From: DASYPQ01 sp036006425
GTDB lineage: Bacteria > Planctomycetota > UBA1135 > GCA-002686595
DNA: 64,000 nucleotides
Reading direction: 5' to 3'
NCBI GenBank assembly: GCA_036006425.1
Contig: DASYPQ010000020.1
Coordinates: forward strand, 1 to 64,000
The notes under the pieces were generated by a model. That model was not told the DNA's origin. It worked only from the letters and a program-made list of their open reading frames with translations, and did not search any database. Below, one piece after another: positions 44,079-52,488 of the stretch. Made by a program: the position numbers and the translations under genes. The number at the start of each line of letters is the position of its first letter. Positions within the stretch are counted from its first letter, which is position 1.

Positions 44079-46310
44079 ATGAACAGGCGACTCCGCACCT
44101 CTCTCGCCGCCGGAGCCTTCCTGCTCCTCGCGGCTTCCTCGGCACGCGCGCAGCAGTTCACGCACGACATCGCGGACGTCCCGCCGTCGGGCGACTACAC
44201 CGAGAACGTCGACTTCGCGGACGTCGACAACGACGGCGACTGGGACGCCGCGTTCGCGGAGGGCGGCGACTTCGGGAACGCGCAGAACCACCTCTGGATC
44301 AACGAGGGCGGCGCGCAGCTCGGGACGGTCGGCGTGTTCTCGAACGTCACCGCGGCGCAGCTCCCGATCTCGTCGGAGGACTCGCGCGACGTCGAGTTCG
44401 TCGACTTCGACAACGACGGCGACCTCGACCTCTACATCTCGAACACCTCGACGCACTCGAACCAGAGCAACCACTGGTGGGCGAACATGGGCGGAGTCCA
44501 GGGCGGCACGATCGGCTTCTACCAGGACCAGACCCTGGCGCGCTGGTCGGGTCTGGGCGCCCCGGGATCCTCGATCCCGCCGAGCCAGGTGCTGCTGTCG
44601 GGCGGATTCATCGACTTCTCCTGCGACTGCGACTTCGGCGACCTCGACAACGACGGGGACATCGACCTCGTCCACTCGACGTACGGCGGCGCGTTCGGCG
44701 GACAGATCCCGATGCGGATCTTCCTGAACGACGGCGCGGGCGTCTTCAGTGAGTTCAATCCGTCGGGATTCCAGCTCTCCGGCCAGCAGATCGTGAACGG
44801 CAATCCCGGCCTCTGGTGCCAGGGCACGCAACTCGCGAACACGATCAACACGACGGGCGCGAACTGCGACATCGCGTCGACGACGCTCGACTTCGAGATC
44901 GGGGACATCGACGGCGACCTCGACCTCGACATCCTCCAGGGCGCGCGCGTCGAAGTGCCGCGCATGTTCCAGAACCGGCTGCAGGAGAACGGCGGCACGC
45001 TCGCGTTCCGCGACGTCACCGGATCGGCGTATCCCCCGGGCTACTCGACGGGCGACGGCCACTACGCGAACGAGCTCGGCGACTTCGACGACGACGGCGA
45101 CCTAGACATCTACGGCCTGAACTGGTTGCAGAGCGGGTTCCAGTTCACCGACTCCGTGATGAAGAACAACGGGAACGGCACGTTCGCCGCGCCGGTCGCG
45201 CTCGCGAACTCCGACAGCGACGACAACGAAGGCGACTTCTTCGACTACGACCTCGACGGCAACATCGACCTGTTCATCGCCAACTTCTCGGGCCAGGAGC
45301 GCGTGTACCACAACGACGGCACGGGCAACTTCACGTACCAGAACACGAACGTGATCCTGCCTCCCGACGGCACGACGTCACTCGACGCGGACAGCGCGGA
45401 CGTCGACAACGACGGCGATCCGGACGTCTTCGTCGCGAACGACGCGGGCCAGCCTGAGTGGTACCTGCGGAACAACACGCTGAACAACGACACGCACGCG
45501 CCGCGGCTTTTCCACCTCGAGCAGGCGCCGAACCGCGCGCCGAGCGCGACGCCGACCGTCGTGCGCGTGCAGGTCGAGGACAACCAGCCCTACTACGGCA
45601 CCTGGTACATCCCGGTGCACCTCGAGGTCTCCGTCGACGGCGGCCCGACGACGAACTACCCGATGCGGCCGTCGATGGGGCAGATCTTCCGCGGCGAGAT
45701 CCCGGGCGCGCTCGCCGGGACGATCGCCTACCACGTCGTCGCCGCCGACCAGTACGGCAACACGGGCACGTCGAACACGCGCATCTACCTCGCGCAGGGC
45801 GCGTCGCCGATGGTGTCCTACTGCAGCCCCGGTGACAGCGGCGTCCTCACGTGCCCGTGCGGCAACCCGCCGTCGGCGGTCGGACGCGGCTGCGACAACT
45901 TCGCCGCGCACAGCGGCGGAGCGATCCTCTCCGCGGCGGGCAATCCCTCCCTCGGCGCGGACACGCTCGTCTTCACCGCGAGCGGGGAGAACGCGACGGC
46001 GTTCACGATCGTCGTCCAGGGCACGACGACGAACGCGAGCGGCTTCATCTTCGGCGCCGCGGTGCGCTGCGTCGGCGGGACGCTGAAGCGCCTGTACATC
46101 GGCTCGGCGTCCGGCGGCTCGATCACGCGCCCGGGCGGAACCGACCTGTCGGTCTCCGCGCGTTCGGCCGCTCTCGGCGACACGATCCACTCCGGCGACA
46201 CGCGCTACTACTTCACGTACTACCGGGATCCGGCGGCGTCGACGCCGTGCGGCAATCCGGCATCGACGTTCAACGCCTCGCAGGCGGGCTCGGTGGTCTG
46301 GACTCCCTGA
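44079..46310 (+). CDS. Secreted FG-GAP/VCBS repeat protein with C-terminal CPCG module
   Basis: This 743-residue exported protein starts with a signal peptide (MNRRLRTSLAAGAFLLLAASSARA). It then has about seven calcium-binding repeats between residues 45 and 470 of the type DVDNDGDWD, DFDNDGDLDLY, DLDNDGDIDLV, DIDGDLDLDIL, DFDDDGDLDIY, DYDLDGNIDLF and DVDNDGDPDVF, consistent with an FG-GAP/VCBS beta propeller. A linker Ig-like domain follows (about 485-580), and the final 162 residues (582-743) are the CPCG module (CPCG at 592-595, GRGCDN, AAVRCVGG, FNASQAGSVVWTP). A large, extracellular adhesive or scaffolding protein is the best guess. Its stop codon overlaps the radical SAM frame. Confidence 0.85.
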   Translation: MNRRLRTSLAAGAFLLLAASSARAQQFTHDIADVPPSGDYTENVDFADVDNDGDWDAAFAEGGDFGNAQNHLWINEGGAQLGTVGVFSNVTAAQLPISSEDSRDVEFVDFDNDGDLDLYISNTSTHSNQSNHWWANMGGVQGGTIGFYQDQTLARWSGLGAPGSSIPPSQVLLSGGFIDFSCDCDFGDLDNDGDIDLVHSTYGGAFGGQIPMRIFLNDGAGVFSEFNPSGFQLSGQQIVNGNPGLWCQGTQLANTINTTGANCDIASTTLDFEIGDIDGDLDLDILQGARVEVPRMFQNRLQENGGTLAFRDVTGSAYPPGYSTGDGHYANELGDFDDDGDLDIYGLNWLQSGFQFTDSVMKNNGNGTFAAPVALANSDSDDNEGDFFDYDLDGNIDLFIANFSGQERVYHNDGTGNFTYQNTNVILPPDGTTSLDADSADVDNDGDPDVFVANDAGQPEWYLRNNTLNNDTHAPRLFHLEQAPNRAPSATPTVVRVQVEDNQPYYGTWYIPVHLEVSVDGGPTTNYPMRPSMGQIFRGEIPGALAGTIAYHVVAADQYGNTGTSNTRIYLAQGASPMVSYCSPGDSGVLTCPCGNPPSAVGRGCDNFAAHSGGAILSAAGNPSLGADTLVFTASGENATAFTIVVQGTTTNASGFIFGAAVRCVGGTLKRLYIGSASGGSITRPGGTDLSVSARSAALGDTIHSGDTRYYFTYYRDPAASTPCGNPASTFNASQAGSVVWTP

Positions 46311-47404
46311 AGTCCTCGCGGTATCTGCCCTTCGCGCGGCGGATCCTGTTCCGTCGCGGGCCGCCCGTCCATCTCACGCTGTTCGTCACGGGCCAGTGCA
46401 ACCTGCGCTGCCGCCACTGCTTCCACTGGAGGGAAGTCGCCGCGAGCGTGCCGGGCCCCGCGCTCGCCGATCTCGAGCGCCTCGCGGACTCGGTCGCGCG
46501 CATGGGGCCGCTCCTGTGGATCTCGTTCGGCGGAGGCGAGCCGTTCCTCCGCCCCGATCTCGTCGAGCTCGCGCGCGCATTCGGGCGCCACGGGCTGCGG
46601 CACCTCACGATCCCGACGAACGGCCTCGTCGAGGAGCGCCAGCGCGCGTTCGTCGAGCGGACGCTCGCGGAGAATCCCGACCTCCATCTCACCGTCTCGG
46701 TCTCCTTCGACGGGCCGCCGGCGATCCACGACGCGATCCGCCAGGTCCCCGGCGGGCACGCGCGTTCGATGGACGCCGTGCGTTCGCTGCGCGCGCAGGC
46801 GGAGCGCGAGCCGCGGCTCTCGGTCGGGATCCTCGTGTGCGTCACGCGCGAGAACCAGGCCGTGCTCGCGGACCACATGGAGGAGCTCGCGCGCGAGCTC
46901 TCCCCGGACAACGTGACGATCAATCTCGCCCGCGGCACGGCGCTCGATCCGACGCTGCTCGACGTCGACCTCGACCTCTACGAGGAGATCGTGCGGCGCA
47001 AGAAGGCGCTCGTCGCGTCGGGAGCTCTTCCCTACTTCCGCTTCCCGCTCGCGCGCATCGCCGCGGCACGCGACGAGGCGATGTACGAGCGCGTCGCCGC
47101 CGTGGCGCGGGGCAACGCGGGACACCTGCCGTGCACGGCCGGGACGTTGTCCGCGGTCGTGTTCGAGGACGGCTCGGTCCATTCGTGCGAGATCCTCGGG
47201 CGCTCGATCGGCAACCTGAACGACGTCGACTGGGACCTCGCGCGACTCTGGGACGACGCCGCGGCGCGCGAGCTGCGCCGCGACATCCGCACGACGCGGT
47301 GCGCGTGCACGTGGGAGTGCGCGCAGGCCGACAACGTCCTCTTCCGGGCGAGGAGCTGGCCGGGGCTCGCGCGGCGCGCGCTTTCCGCGCGGCCCGCGCC
47401 ATGA
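46307..47404 (+). CDS. Radical SAM/SPASM enzyme
   Basis: This 365-residue protein has the AdoMet radical cluster motif CNLRCRHC (Cys31, 35, 38), GGGEP at about residues 82-86 (SAM-binding), and a C-terminal SPASM-like cysteine set: PCTAGT, HSCEILG, then CACTWECAQ. It could modify a peptide or carry out another radical reaction; no small precursor peptide is visible nearby. No ATG, GTG or TTG precedes the cluster motif in this frame, so translation probably starts at CTG 46307, overlapping the TGA of the FG-GAP gene. Its own stop overlaps the GT2 ATG (ATGA). Confidence 0.78.
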   Translation: MKSSRYLPFARRILFRRGPPVHLTLFVTGQCNLRCRHCFHWREVAASVPGPALADLERLADSVARMGPLLWISFGGGEPFLRPDLVELARAFGRHGLRHLTIPTNGLVEERQRAFVERTLAENPDLHLTVSVSFDGPPAIHDAIRQVPGGHARSMDAVRSLRAQAEREPRLSVGILVCVTRENQAVLADHMEELARELSPDNVTINLARGTALDPTLLDVDLDLYEEIVRRKKALVASGALPYFRFPLARIAAARDEAMYERVAAVARGNAGHLPCTAGTLSAVVFEDGSVHSCEILGRSIGNLNDVDWDLARLWDDAAARELRRDIRTTRCACTWECAQADNVLFRARSWPGLARRALSARPAP

Positions 47405-48438
47405 GCTCGCCCGTGAGCTCCCCCGTGAGTCCGATCGGCCTCGTCGTGCCCTGCCGCGACGAGGCCGCGGTGATCGAGCGCAAGATCGAGGACCTCGCCC
47501 GCGCGCGCTGGCCGACTGGAGGCGGGCACCGCATCGTCGTCGTCGACGACCAGTCGACGGACGGCACGGCCGCGCGGGCGCGCGAAGCCGCCGCGCGCCA
47601 CTTCGGGAACCGCGCGGACGTCGTCGTCGACGTCGTCGTCAATTCCGTGCGCGCCGGCAAGCCCGGAGCCGTGCAGACGGCGCTCGACCTCCTGGAGCCG
47701 CGCGTCGATCTCGTCGTGCTCACGGACGCGGACGTGCTCGTCGAGCCCGGTTCGCTCGAAGCGCTCGCGCGCGCGTTCGCGGACGATGCCGGTCTCGCGA
47801 TGGCTTGCGGCGCGCAGCGCTTCCTGGAGGACGCGAGCGAGCCGTTCGACCGCTGGACCGCGCGCGTCCGCCGGCTCGAGTCGCGCTCGGGGAGGCTCTT
47901 CAGCGTGCACGGGCAGCTCCTCGCCTGGCGCACGGACCTGGGTCTGCGCCCGCGCGCGGGGATCGCGGCGGACGACCTCGATCTCATGCTGCAGGCGCGG
48001 ACGCGCGTTTCCCCGCCGCGGCGCGTCGCCGTCGCGCCCGGCGCGGTCTTCTTCGAGACGAAGAAGCCGGCCGGACCCGCGCGTCGCGCGCAGGCGCTGC
48101 GGCGCGCGCGCGCGTACCTCCAGCTCGTGCGCTCGAGCTCCCCGCGGTTCCCCGACGCGCTCTCGCGCGCGCAGTGGAGCTTCTACCGGCGCGTCCCGCC
48201 GGCGGTCCCGACGCTCGCGGTCGTCCTGCCGCTCGCCGCGACGCTCGCCGCGTGGATCCTCGGCGGCACGGGCGCGGGGCTCGCGTCGACGTTCCTCTTC
48301 GCGCTCGTCTTCACGAGCCCACCGGGCTGGCGCTTCGCGAAGCTCGCGCTCCGGATCCGCGACGCGAATCGGCTCGAGTCCGAGGGCTCGCTCTCCGAGC
48401 GGTGGGAGACCGATCGGTGCACGACGGTCCGGAGTTGA
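47401..48438 (+). CDS. Family 2 glycosyltransferase with C-terminal membrane helices
   Basis: The 345-residue enzyme has a GT-A fold: IGLVVPCRDEAAVIERKIEDLAR, abridged as IGLVVPCRDE, and VVVDDQSTDGTAARA at the nucleotide-sugar site, DXD-like TDADVL near residue 105, and DDLDLMLQA near 192 as acceptor-side acidic cluster. Two hydrophobic segments (about 262-300) near the end probably anchor it in the membrane. ATG 47401 overlaps the radical SAM stop, giving a probable three-gene cotranscript with the next PMT/TPR protein. Donor and acceptor are not predictable. Confidence 0.85.
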   Translation: MSSPVSSPVSPIGLVVPCRDEAAVIERKIEDLARARWPTGGGHRIVVVDDQSTDGTAARAREAAARHFGNRADVVVDVVVNSVRAGKPGAVQTALDLLEPRVDLVVLTDADVLVEPGSLEALARAFADDAGLAMACGAQRFLEDASEPFDRWTARVRRLESRSGRLFSVHGQLLAWRTDLGLRPRAGIAADDLDLMLQARTRVSPPRRVAVAPGAVFFETKKPAGPARRAQALRRARAYLQLVRSSSPRFPDALSRAQWSFYRRVPPAVPTLAVVLPLAATLAAWILGGTGAGLASTFLFALVFTSPPGWRFAKLALRIRDANRLESEGSLSERWETDRCTTVRS

Positions 48439-50663
48439 CGGAACGACCGCGCTGGAGCCGCGCCGAGCGGTGGCTCTTCGCCACGATCGTGATCGCGGCG
48501 TTCGCGCTGCGCCTCGCGGCCGTCTTCCAGTACGAAGCGCACCATCCGAACGCGGCGCACCTCTCGATCGACGAGGCCTCGTACGACCGGTGGGCGCGCG
48601 CGATCGCGGGAGGGGACTGGATCGGGAAGGAGGTGTTCTTCCAGGAGCCGCTCTATCCGTACGTCCTCGGCGTCCTCTACAAGGTGTTCGGACCGCACGC
48701 GCTCGTCGCGCGCATCTTCCAGTGCGTGCTCTGGGCGGCGACCGTCGCTCTCGCGGGACTGCTCGCGCGACGGCTCTTCGGTCGTGCAGCCGGACTCCTC
48801 GCGGCCTTTGCGATGGCCGTCTACTGGCCGGGCTTCCTCTTCCCGGCCTTCCTGCTCAAGGAGAACCTGTTCCTGCCGGTGCTCCTGCTGTTCGTGCTCG
48901 CTCTGCTCGACGGGCGCTGGCTCGCGGCGGGCGTCCTCGCCGGCCTCGGAGCGCTCCTGCGCGGCAACGTGCTCGTGCTCCTGCCCGTGTTCGCCGCGTG
49001 GCCGTTCCTCCGCGCGCGCGGTCTCCGCGGCGTCGGGATCTTCCTCGCGGGCTGCGCCTTCGTCCTCCTCCCCGTCGCGGCGCGCAACCTCGCCGTCGGC
49101 GGCGTCTTCCTGCCGACGACGAGCGGAGCCGGCACGAACCTCTACGGCGGGAACCACCTCGGGAATCCGTTCGGGCGCGCGAGCGAGCCCGAGTTCGTCC
49201 GCGCGATCCCGGAGCACGAGGCCGGCGACTGGCGCCGCGAGGCCGAGCGCCGCGTCGGGCGTCCGCTCGATCCCGCGCAAGTGAGCGCGTACTGGCGCGG
49301 GGAGATCCTGCGCTCGGTGCGCGAGCACCCCGCGGCGCACCTCGCGATCCTGTGGAGGAAGCTGCGCCTCTCCCTCGGCCGCTACGAAGTCCCCGACGAC
49401 CACTGTCTGTACTGGGACGCGCGGTTCGTCGCGCTCGCGCGGTTCCCCTGGCCCGGGTTCGGGCTCCTCGGCGCGCTGGGGATCGCCGGACTCGTCCTGC
49501 TCGCGCTCGAGTTCCGCTCGAGGCGCCCGGCCGTCGAGGTCGCGGCGGTCCTCCTCCTCTACCTCGGGACGATCGTCCTCACCGTGACGAGCGACCGCGG
49601 GCGGCTGCCTCTCGCGCCGCTGCTCGCCCCGTTCGCTGCGTGGACAGTCGTCTGGGCGTTCCGCGCGGCCGCGGCGCGCCGCCAGGATGCGATCGTCCGC
49701 TTGGCACTCGCGCTGTTCGTCGGCGTCGTCGCGGTCGAGATGCGCGTCCTCCCCGACGCGGAGATCGCCGAGGACCTCGACGAGCGCGATTCCAACTGGG
49801 CGGTGCAGCTCCTGCGCGACGAGCACCGACTGCAGGACGCCCGCGCGATCGCGGAGCGCCTCGTGCGGGAGCATCCGCGCAGCGCGCGCTCGCGCGTCCT
49901 CCTCGCCGAGATCGACTTCCGCGACGGCCGCGCTGCCGACGCTCTCGCGCGCGTCGAGCCGCTCGCGCGCGAGCCTTCGCTGAACGCGCGCGAGCGCTTC
50001 CGGGCCGAGAGCCTCGCCGCGTGGATCCAGCTCGACCTCGGCAACTGGTCCGCGGCGGCGGATGCATTCCGGCGCGCGCGCGCGTTCGACGGCGATGCGC
50101 AGGAGCTGCGCGAAGGGCTCGCGCGGGCCTTGATCGGCGCGGCGGATTCGAGCCGCGGCGCGTCCGGCCTCGCTCCGGCGGAGGAAGCCGCGGCGCTGCT
50201 CACGGGCGGCGACGAAGTCCTCCTCGCGCAGGCGGAGTTCCTCCGCGGCCGCGCGATCCTCGAGAAGCCGCCCGCGGACGAAGGCGAGAGGAAGCGCGGC
50301 CAGGACTCGATCCAGTCCGCGCTCGCGCGGCTCCAGCCGCTCGCGCAGTCGACCTCCGCGCCCGCCGACGTGCGCCGCCGCGCGCGCCTCGTCGGCGGGG
50401 CGATCCAGCTCTACCGCGGGAACTGGAAGCCGGCGGAGAACCACTTCCGCGCCGCGATCGCGATCGCGGACGACGCCGGCGCGGAGCTCGGGCTGCTGCA
50501 GGCGCTCGTCGGCGCCGACGAGACGACGCCGGAGCGCGTCGAGGAGGCGCGGCGCATCGCCGATTGCCTCGCGGCGTCGACTCCCGGCCTCGACGATCTC
50601 CGTCGCCGGATCGATGCGCTGCGCGCGACCGCGACTACGCCGGCGCCGCCTCCTCCTCGCTGA
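48417..50663 (+). CDS. PMT-type membrane glycosyltransferase fused to TPR repeats
   Basis: This 748-residue protein has about ten membrane helices (roughly residues 18-440), with the glycosyltransferase-39 type luminal motif EASYDRWARAIAGGDWIGKE and acidic residues near the first loop, followed by about 300 residues of helical repeat (WAVQLLRDEHRLQDARAI; LGNWSAAADAFRRAR) resembling TPR units. GTG 48417 is preferred because GGGAG ends eight bases before it; TTG 48435 (TTGA overlap with GT2) is the alternative. Its 3' end overlaps the convergent ABC transporter gene by 29 bp. Confidence 0.75.
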   Translation: MHDGPELTERPRWSRAERWLFATIVIAAFALRLAAVFQYEAHHPNAAHLSIDEASYDRWARAIAGGDWIGKEVFFQEPLYPYVLGVLYKVFGPHALVARIFQCVLWAATVALAGLLARRLFGRAAGLLAAFAMAVYWPGFLFPAFLLKENLFLPVLLLFVLALLDGRWLAAGVLAGLGALLRGNVLVLLPVFAAWPFLRARGLRGVGIFLAGCAFVLLPVAARNLAVGGVFLPTTSGAGTNLYGGNHLGNPFGRASEPEFVRAIPEHEAGDWRREAERRVGRPLDPAQVSAYWRGEILRSVREHPAAHLAILWRKLRLSLGRYEVPDDHCLYWDARFVALARFPWPGFGLLGALGIAGLVLLALEFRSRRPAVEVAAVLLLYLGTIVLTVTSDRGRLPLAPLLAPFAAWTVVWAFRAAAARRQDAIVRLALALFVGVVAVEMRVLPDAEIAEDLDERDSNWAVQLLRDEHRLQDARAIAERLVREHPRSARSRVLLAEIDFRDGRAADALARVEPLAREPSLNARERFRAESLAAWIQLDLGNWSAAADAFRRARAFDGDAQELREGLARALIGAADSSRGASGLAPAEEAAALLTGGDEVLLAQAEFLRGRAILEKPPADEGERKRGQDSIQSALARLQPLAQSTSAPADVRRRARLVGGAIQLYRGNWKPAENHFRAAIAIADDAGAELGLLQALVGADETTPERVEEARRIADCLAASTPGLDDLRRRIDALRATATTPAPPPPR

Positions 50664-52488
50664 ACTGCAGCGCGTGGAGCCGCGCGTAGATCCCGTCCAT
50701 CGCGATAAGCTCCTCGTGCGTGCCCTGCTCGCGCAGCCGGCCCTTGTGCATGACGAGGATGCGCGTCGCGCGGCGCACGGTCGACAGCCTGTGCGCGACG
50801 ACGAGCGCGCTCCGGCCCTCGAGGAGACGGTGCGTCGCCGTCTCGATCAACGCTTCCGTGTTCGAGTCGACGCTCGCGGTCGCCTCGTCGAGGATCACGA
50901 TCCGCGGATCGCCGGCGAGCGCGCGCGCGATCGCGAGCAGCTGCCGCTCGCCCGTCGAGAACGTCGCGCCGCGCTCGGCGACCGGCGCGTGGAGGCCGCC
51001 GGGCAGCCTTGCGATGAGCTCGTCGGCGCGGCTGGCCTCGAGCGCGAGCTCGAGGGACTCCTCGGTCACGTCCTCGCGCTCCATCACGAGGTTCTCGTGC
51101 ACCGTCCCGGCGAAGAGGAAATCCTCCTGCATGACGAGGCCGATGCTCCGGCGCAGCGTCGGCACGTCGTAGTCGCGCAGCTCGACGCCGTCGATCGAGA
51201 TGCGGCCGGCGCTCGGGTCGTAGAAGCGCAGGAGGAGGTTCACGAGGGTCGATTTTCCCGCTCCCGTCGCGCCGACGACGGCGACGGACTCGCCCGGGCG
51301 AATCTCGAAGCTGACGTCCGAGACGACTTCGACACCGGTGGCGTAGGAGAAGGAGACGTGCTCGAACCGCACGTGGCCGCGCATCGGCTCGCGCCGGGCC
51401 CCGCTCGGAGCGGCGTTCCGCGCGAGGTCGAGCTTCGAGTGCGTGTCGAGGATGTCGAACACCCGTTCCGCGGAGGCGAACGCGCTCTGCAGGATATTGT
51501 AGCGCTCGCCGAGCTCGCGGATCGGCGCGACGAGCATCGCGAGGTAGAGCCAGAACTGGATGAACTCGCCGTAGGTGAGGTGGCTGCCGGCGATCGAGAT
51601 GCCCCCGGCCCAGAGCGTCGATCCCTGGATCGCGGTGACGACGAGGTCGATCGCGGGGAAGAAGAGCGCGAAGAGGAAGATCGTCTTCAGATTCGCGCCG
51701 AGGTAGAGGTCGAGCAGGCCCGCGAATCGCTTCGAGACGCGCTCCTCACGCCGGAAGACCTGCACGACGCGCACGCCGTGCAGCACCTCCTGGAGGTAGC
51801 CGTTCAAACGCGCGAGCCGCGCGCGAACCGCCCGGTGCGCACGCCGCGCGCCGCCGCGGAAGACGAGGCTCGTTCCGATGAGGAACGGCGTCCCGGCGAG
51901 CACGACGAGGGCGAGGCGGACGTCGAGGGCGAAGAGGATCCCCGCGAGGACCACGACCTTCACGAAGTCGAAGAGGAGGACGACGAGGCCCGACGTGAAC
52001 ATCTCGTTCAGGTTCTCGACGTCGGTCGTGACGCGCGTCACGAGCTGTCCCGTCGGCCGCTGGTCGAAGAAGGAGAGGTCCATGCGCTGCATGTGGCGGA
52101 AGAGCCGCTCGCGCAGGTCCGCGATGACGACTTGTCCCGTGCGGTTCAGCTGCGCAACCTCGAGGTAGCGGAAGAAGATCGAGACGACCACGATCGCGAC
52201 GTACACGCCGACCCAAGTCCAGAACAGGCGGACGAAGGCCGAGACGTCCGCGCCGGCATCGCCCTCGCGCGCGTGGACGGCCGAGAGGACCGGGCCGTCG
52301 ATCGCGTGCTTCCACACCCACGGGCCGAGGATGTCGAGCGCGAGCAGCGCGCCGAGGACGACGAAGCTCGTCGCGAAGAGGCCCCAGTGCGGGCGCACGA
52401 ACTCGAGCAGGCGCCGCGCGAGCCCGCTGTCCCAGGCCTTCGACGCGACCGTGTCGTCGAGGGGATCGTCCGGATCGGCGCCGCTCAC
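50635..52488 (-). CDS. ABC exporter half-transporter (canonical ATPase half)
   Basis: The 617-residue protein comprises six membrane helices (about 20-330) and one ATPase domain. Walker A is GATGAGKST, the catalytic Glu535 follows Walker B (IVILDEAT), but the signature is FSTGE (510-514) rather than LSGGQ. Heterodimeric exporters such as BmrCD or TM287/288 pair one normal and one degenerate site; this chain's own signature would complete the degenerate site and its Walker B the normal one. GTG 52488 overlaps the stop of the upstream half-transporter (GTGA). It ends in an acidic tail. Confidence 0.88.
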   Translation of the reverse strand: MSGADPDDPLDDTVASKAWDSGLARRLLEFVRPHWGLFATSFVVLGALLALDILGPWVWKHAIDGPVLSAVHAREGDAGADVSAFVRLFWTWVGVYVAIVVVSIFFRYLEVAQLNRTGQVVIADLRERLFRHMQRMDLSFFDQRPTGQLVTRVTTDVENLNEMFTSGLVVLLFDFVKVVVLAGILFALDVRLALVVLAGTPFLIGTSLVFRGGARRAHRAVRARLARLNGYLQEVLHGVRVVQVFRREERVSKRFAGLLDLYLGANLKTIFLFALFFPAIDLVVTAIQGSTLWAGGISIAGSHLTYGEFIQFWLYLAMLVAPIRELGERYNILQSAFASAERVFDILDTHSKLDLARNAAPSGARREPMRGHVRFEHVSFSYATGVEVVSDVSFEIRPGESVAVVGATGAGKSTLVNLLLRFYDPSAGRISIDGVELRDYDVPTLRRSIGLVMQEDFLFAGTVHENLVMEREDVTEESLELALEASRADELIARLPGGLHAPVAERGATFSTGERQLLAIARALAGDPRIVILDEATASVDSNTEALIETATHRLLEGRSALVVAHRLSTVRRATRILVMHKGRLREQGTHEELIAMDGIYARLHALQFSEEEAAPA

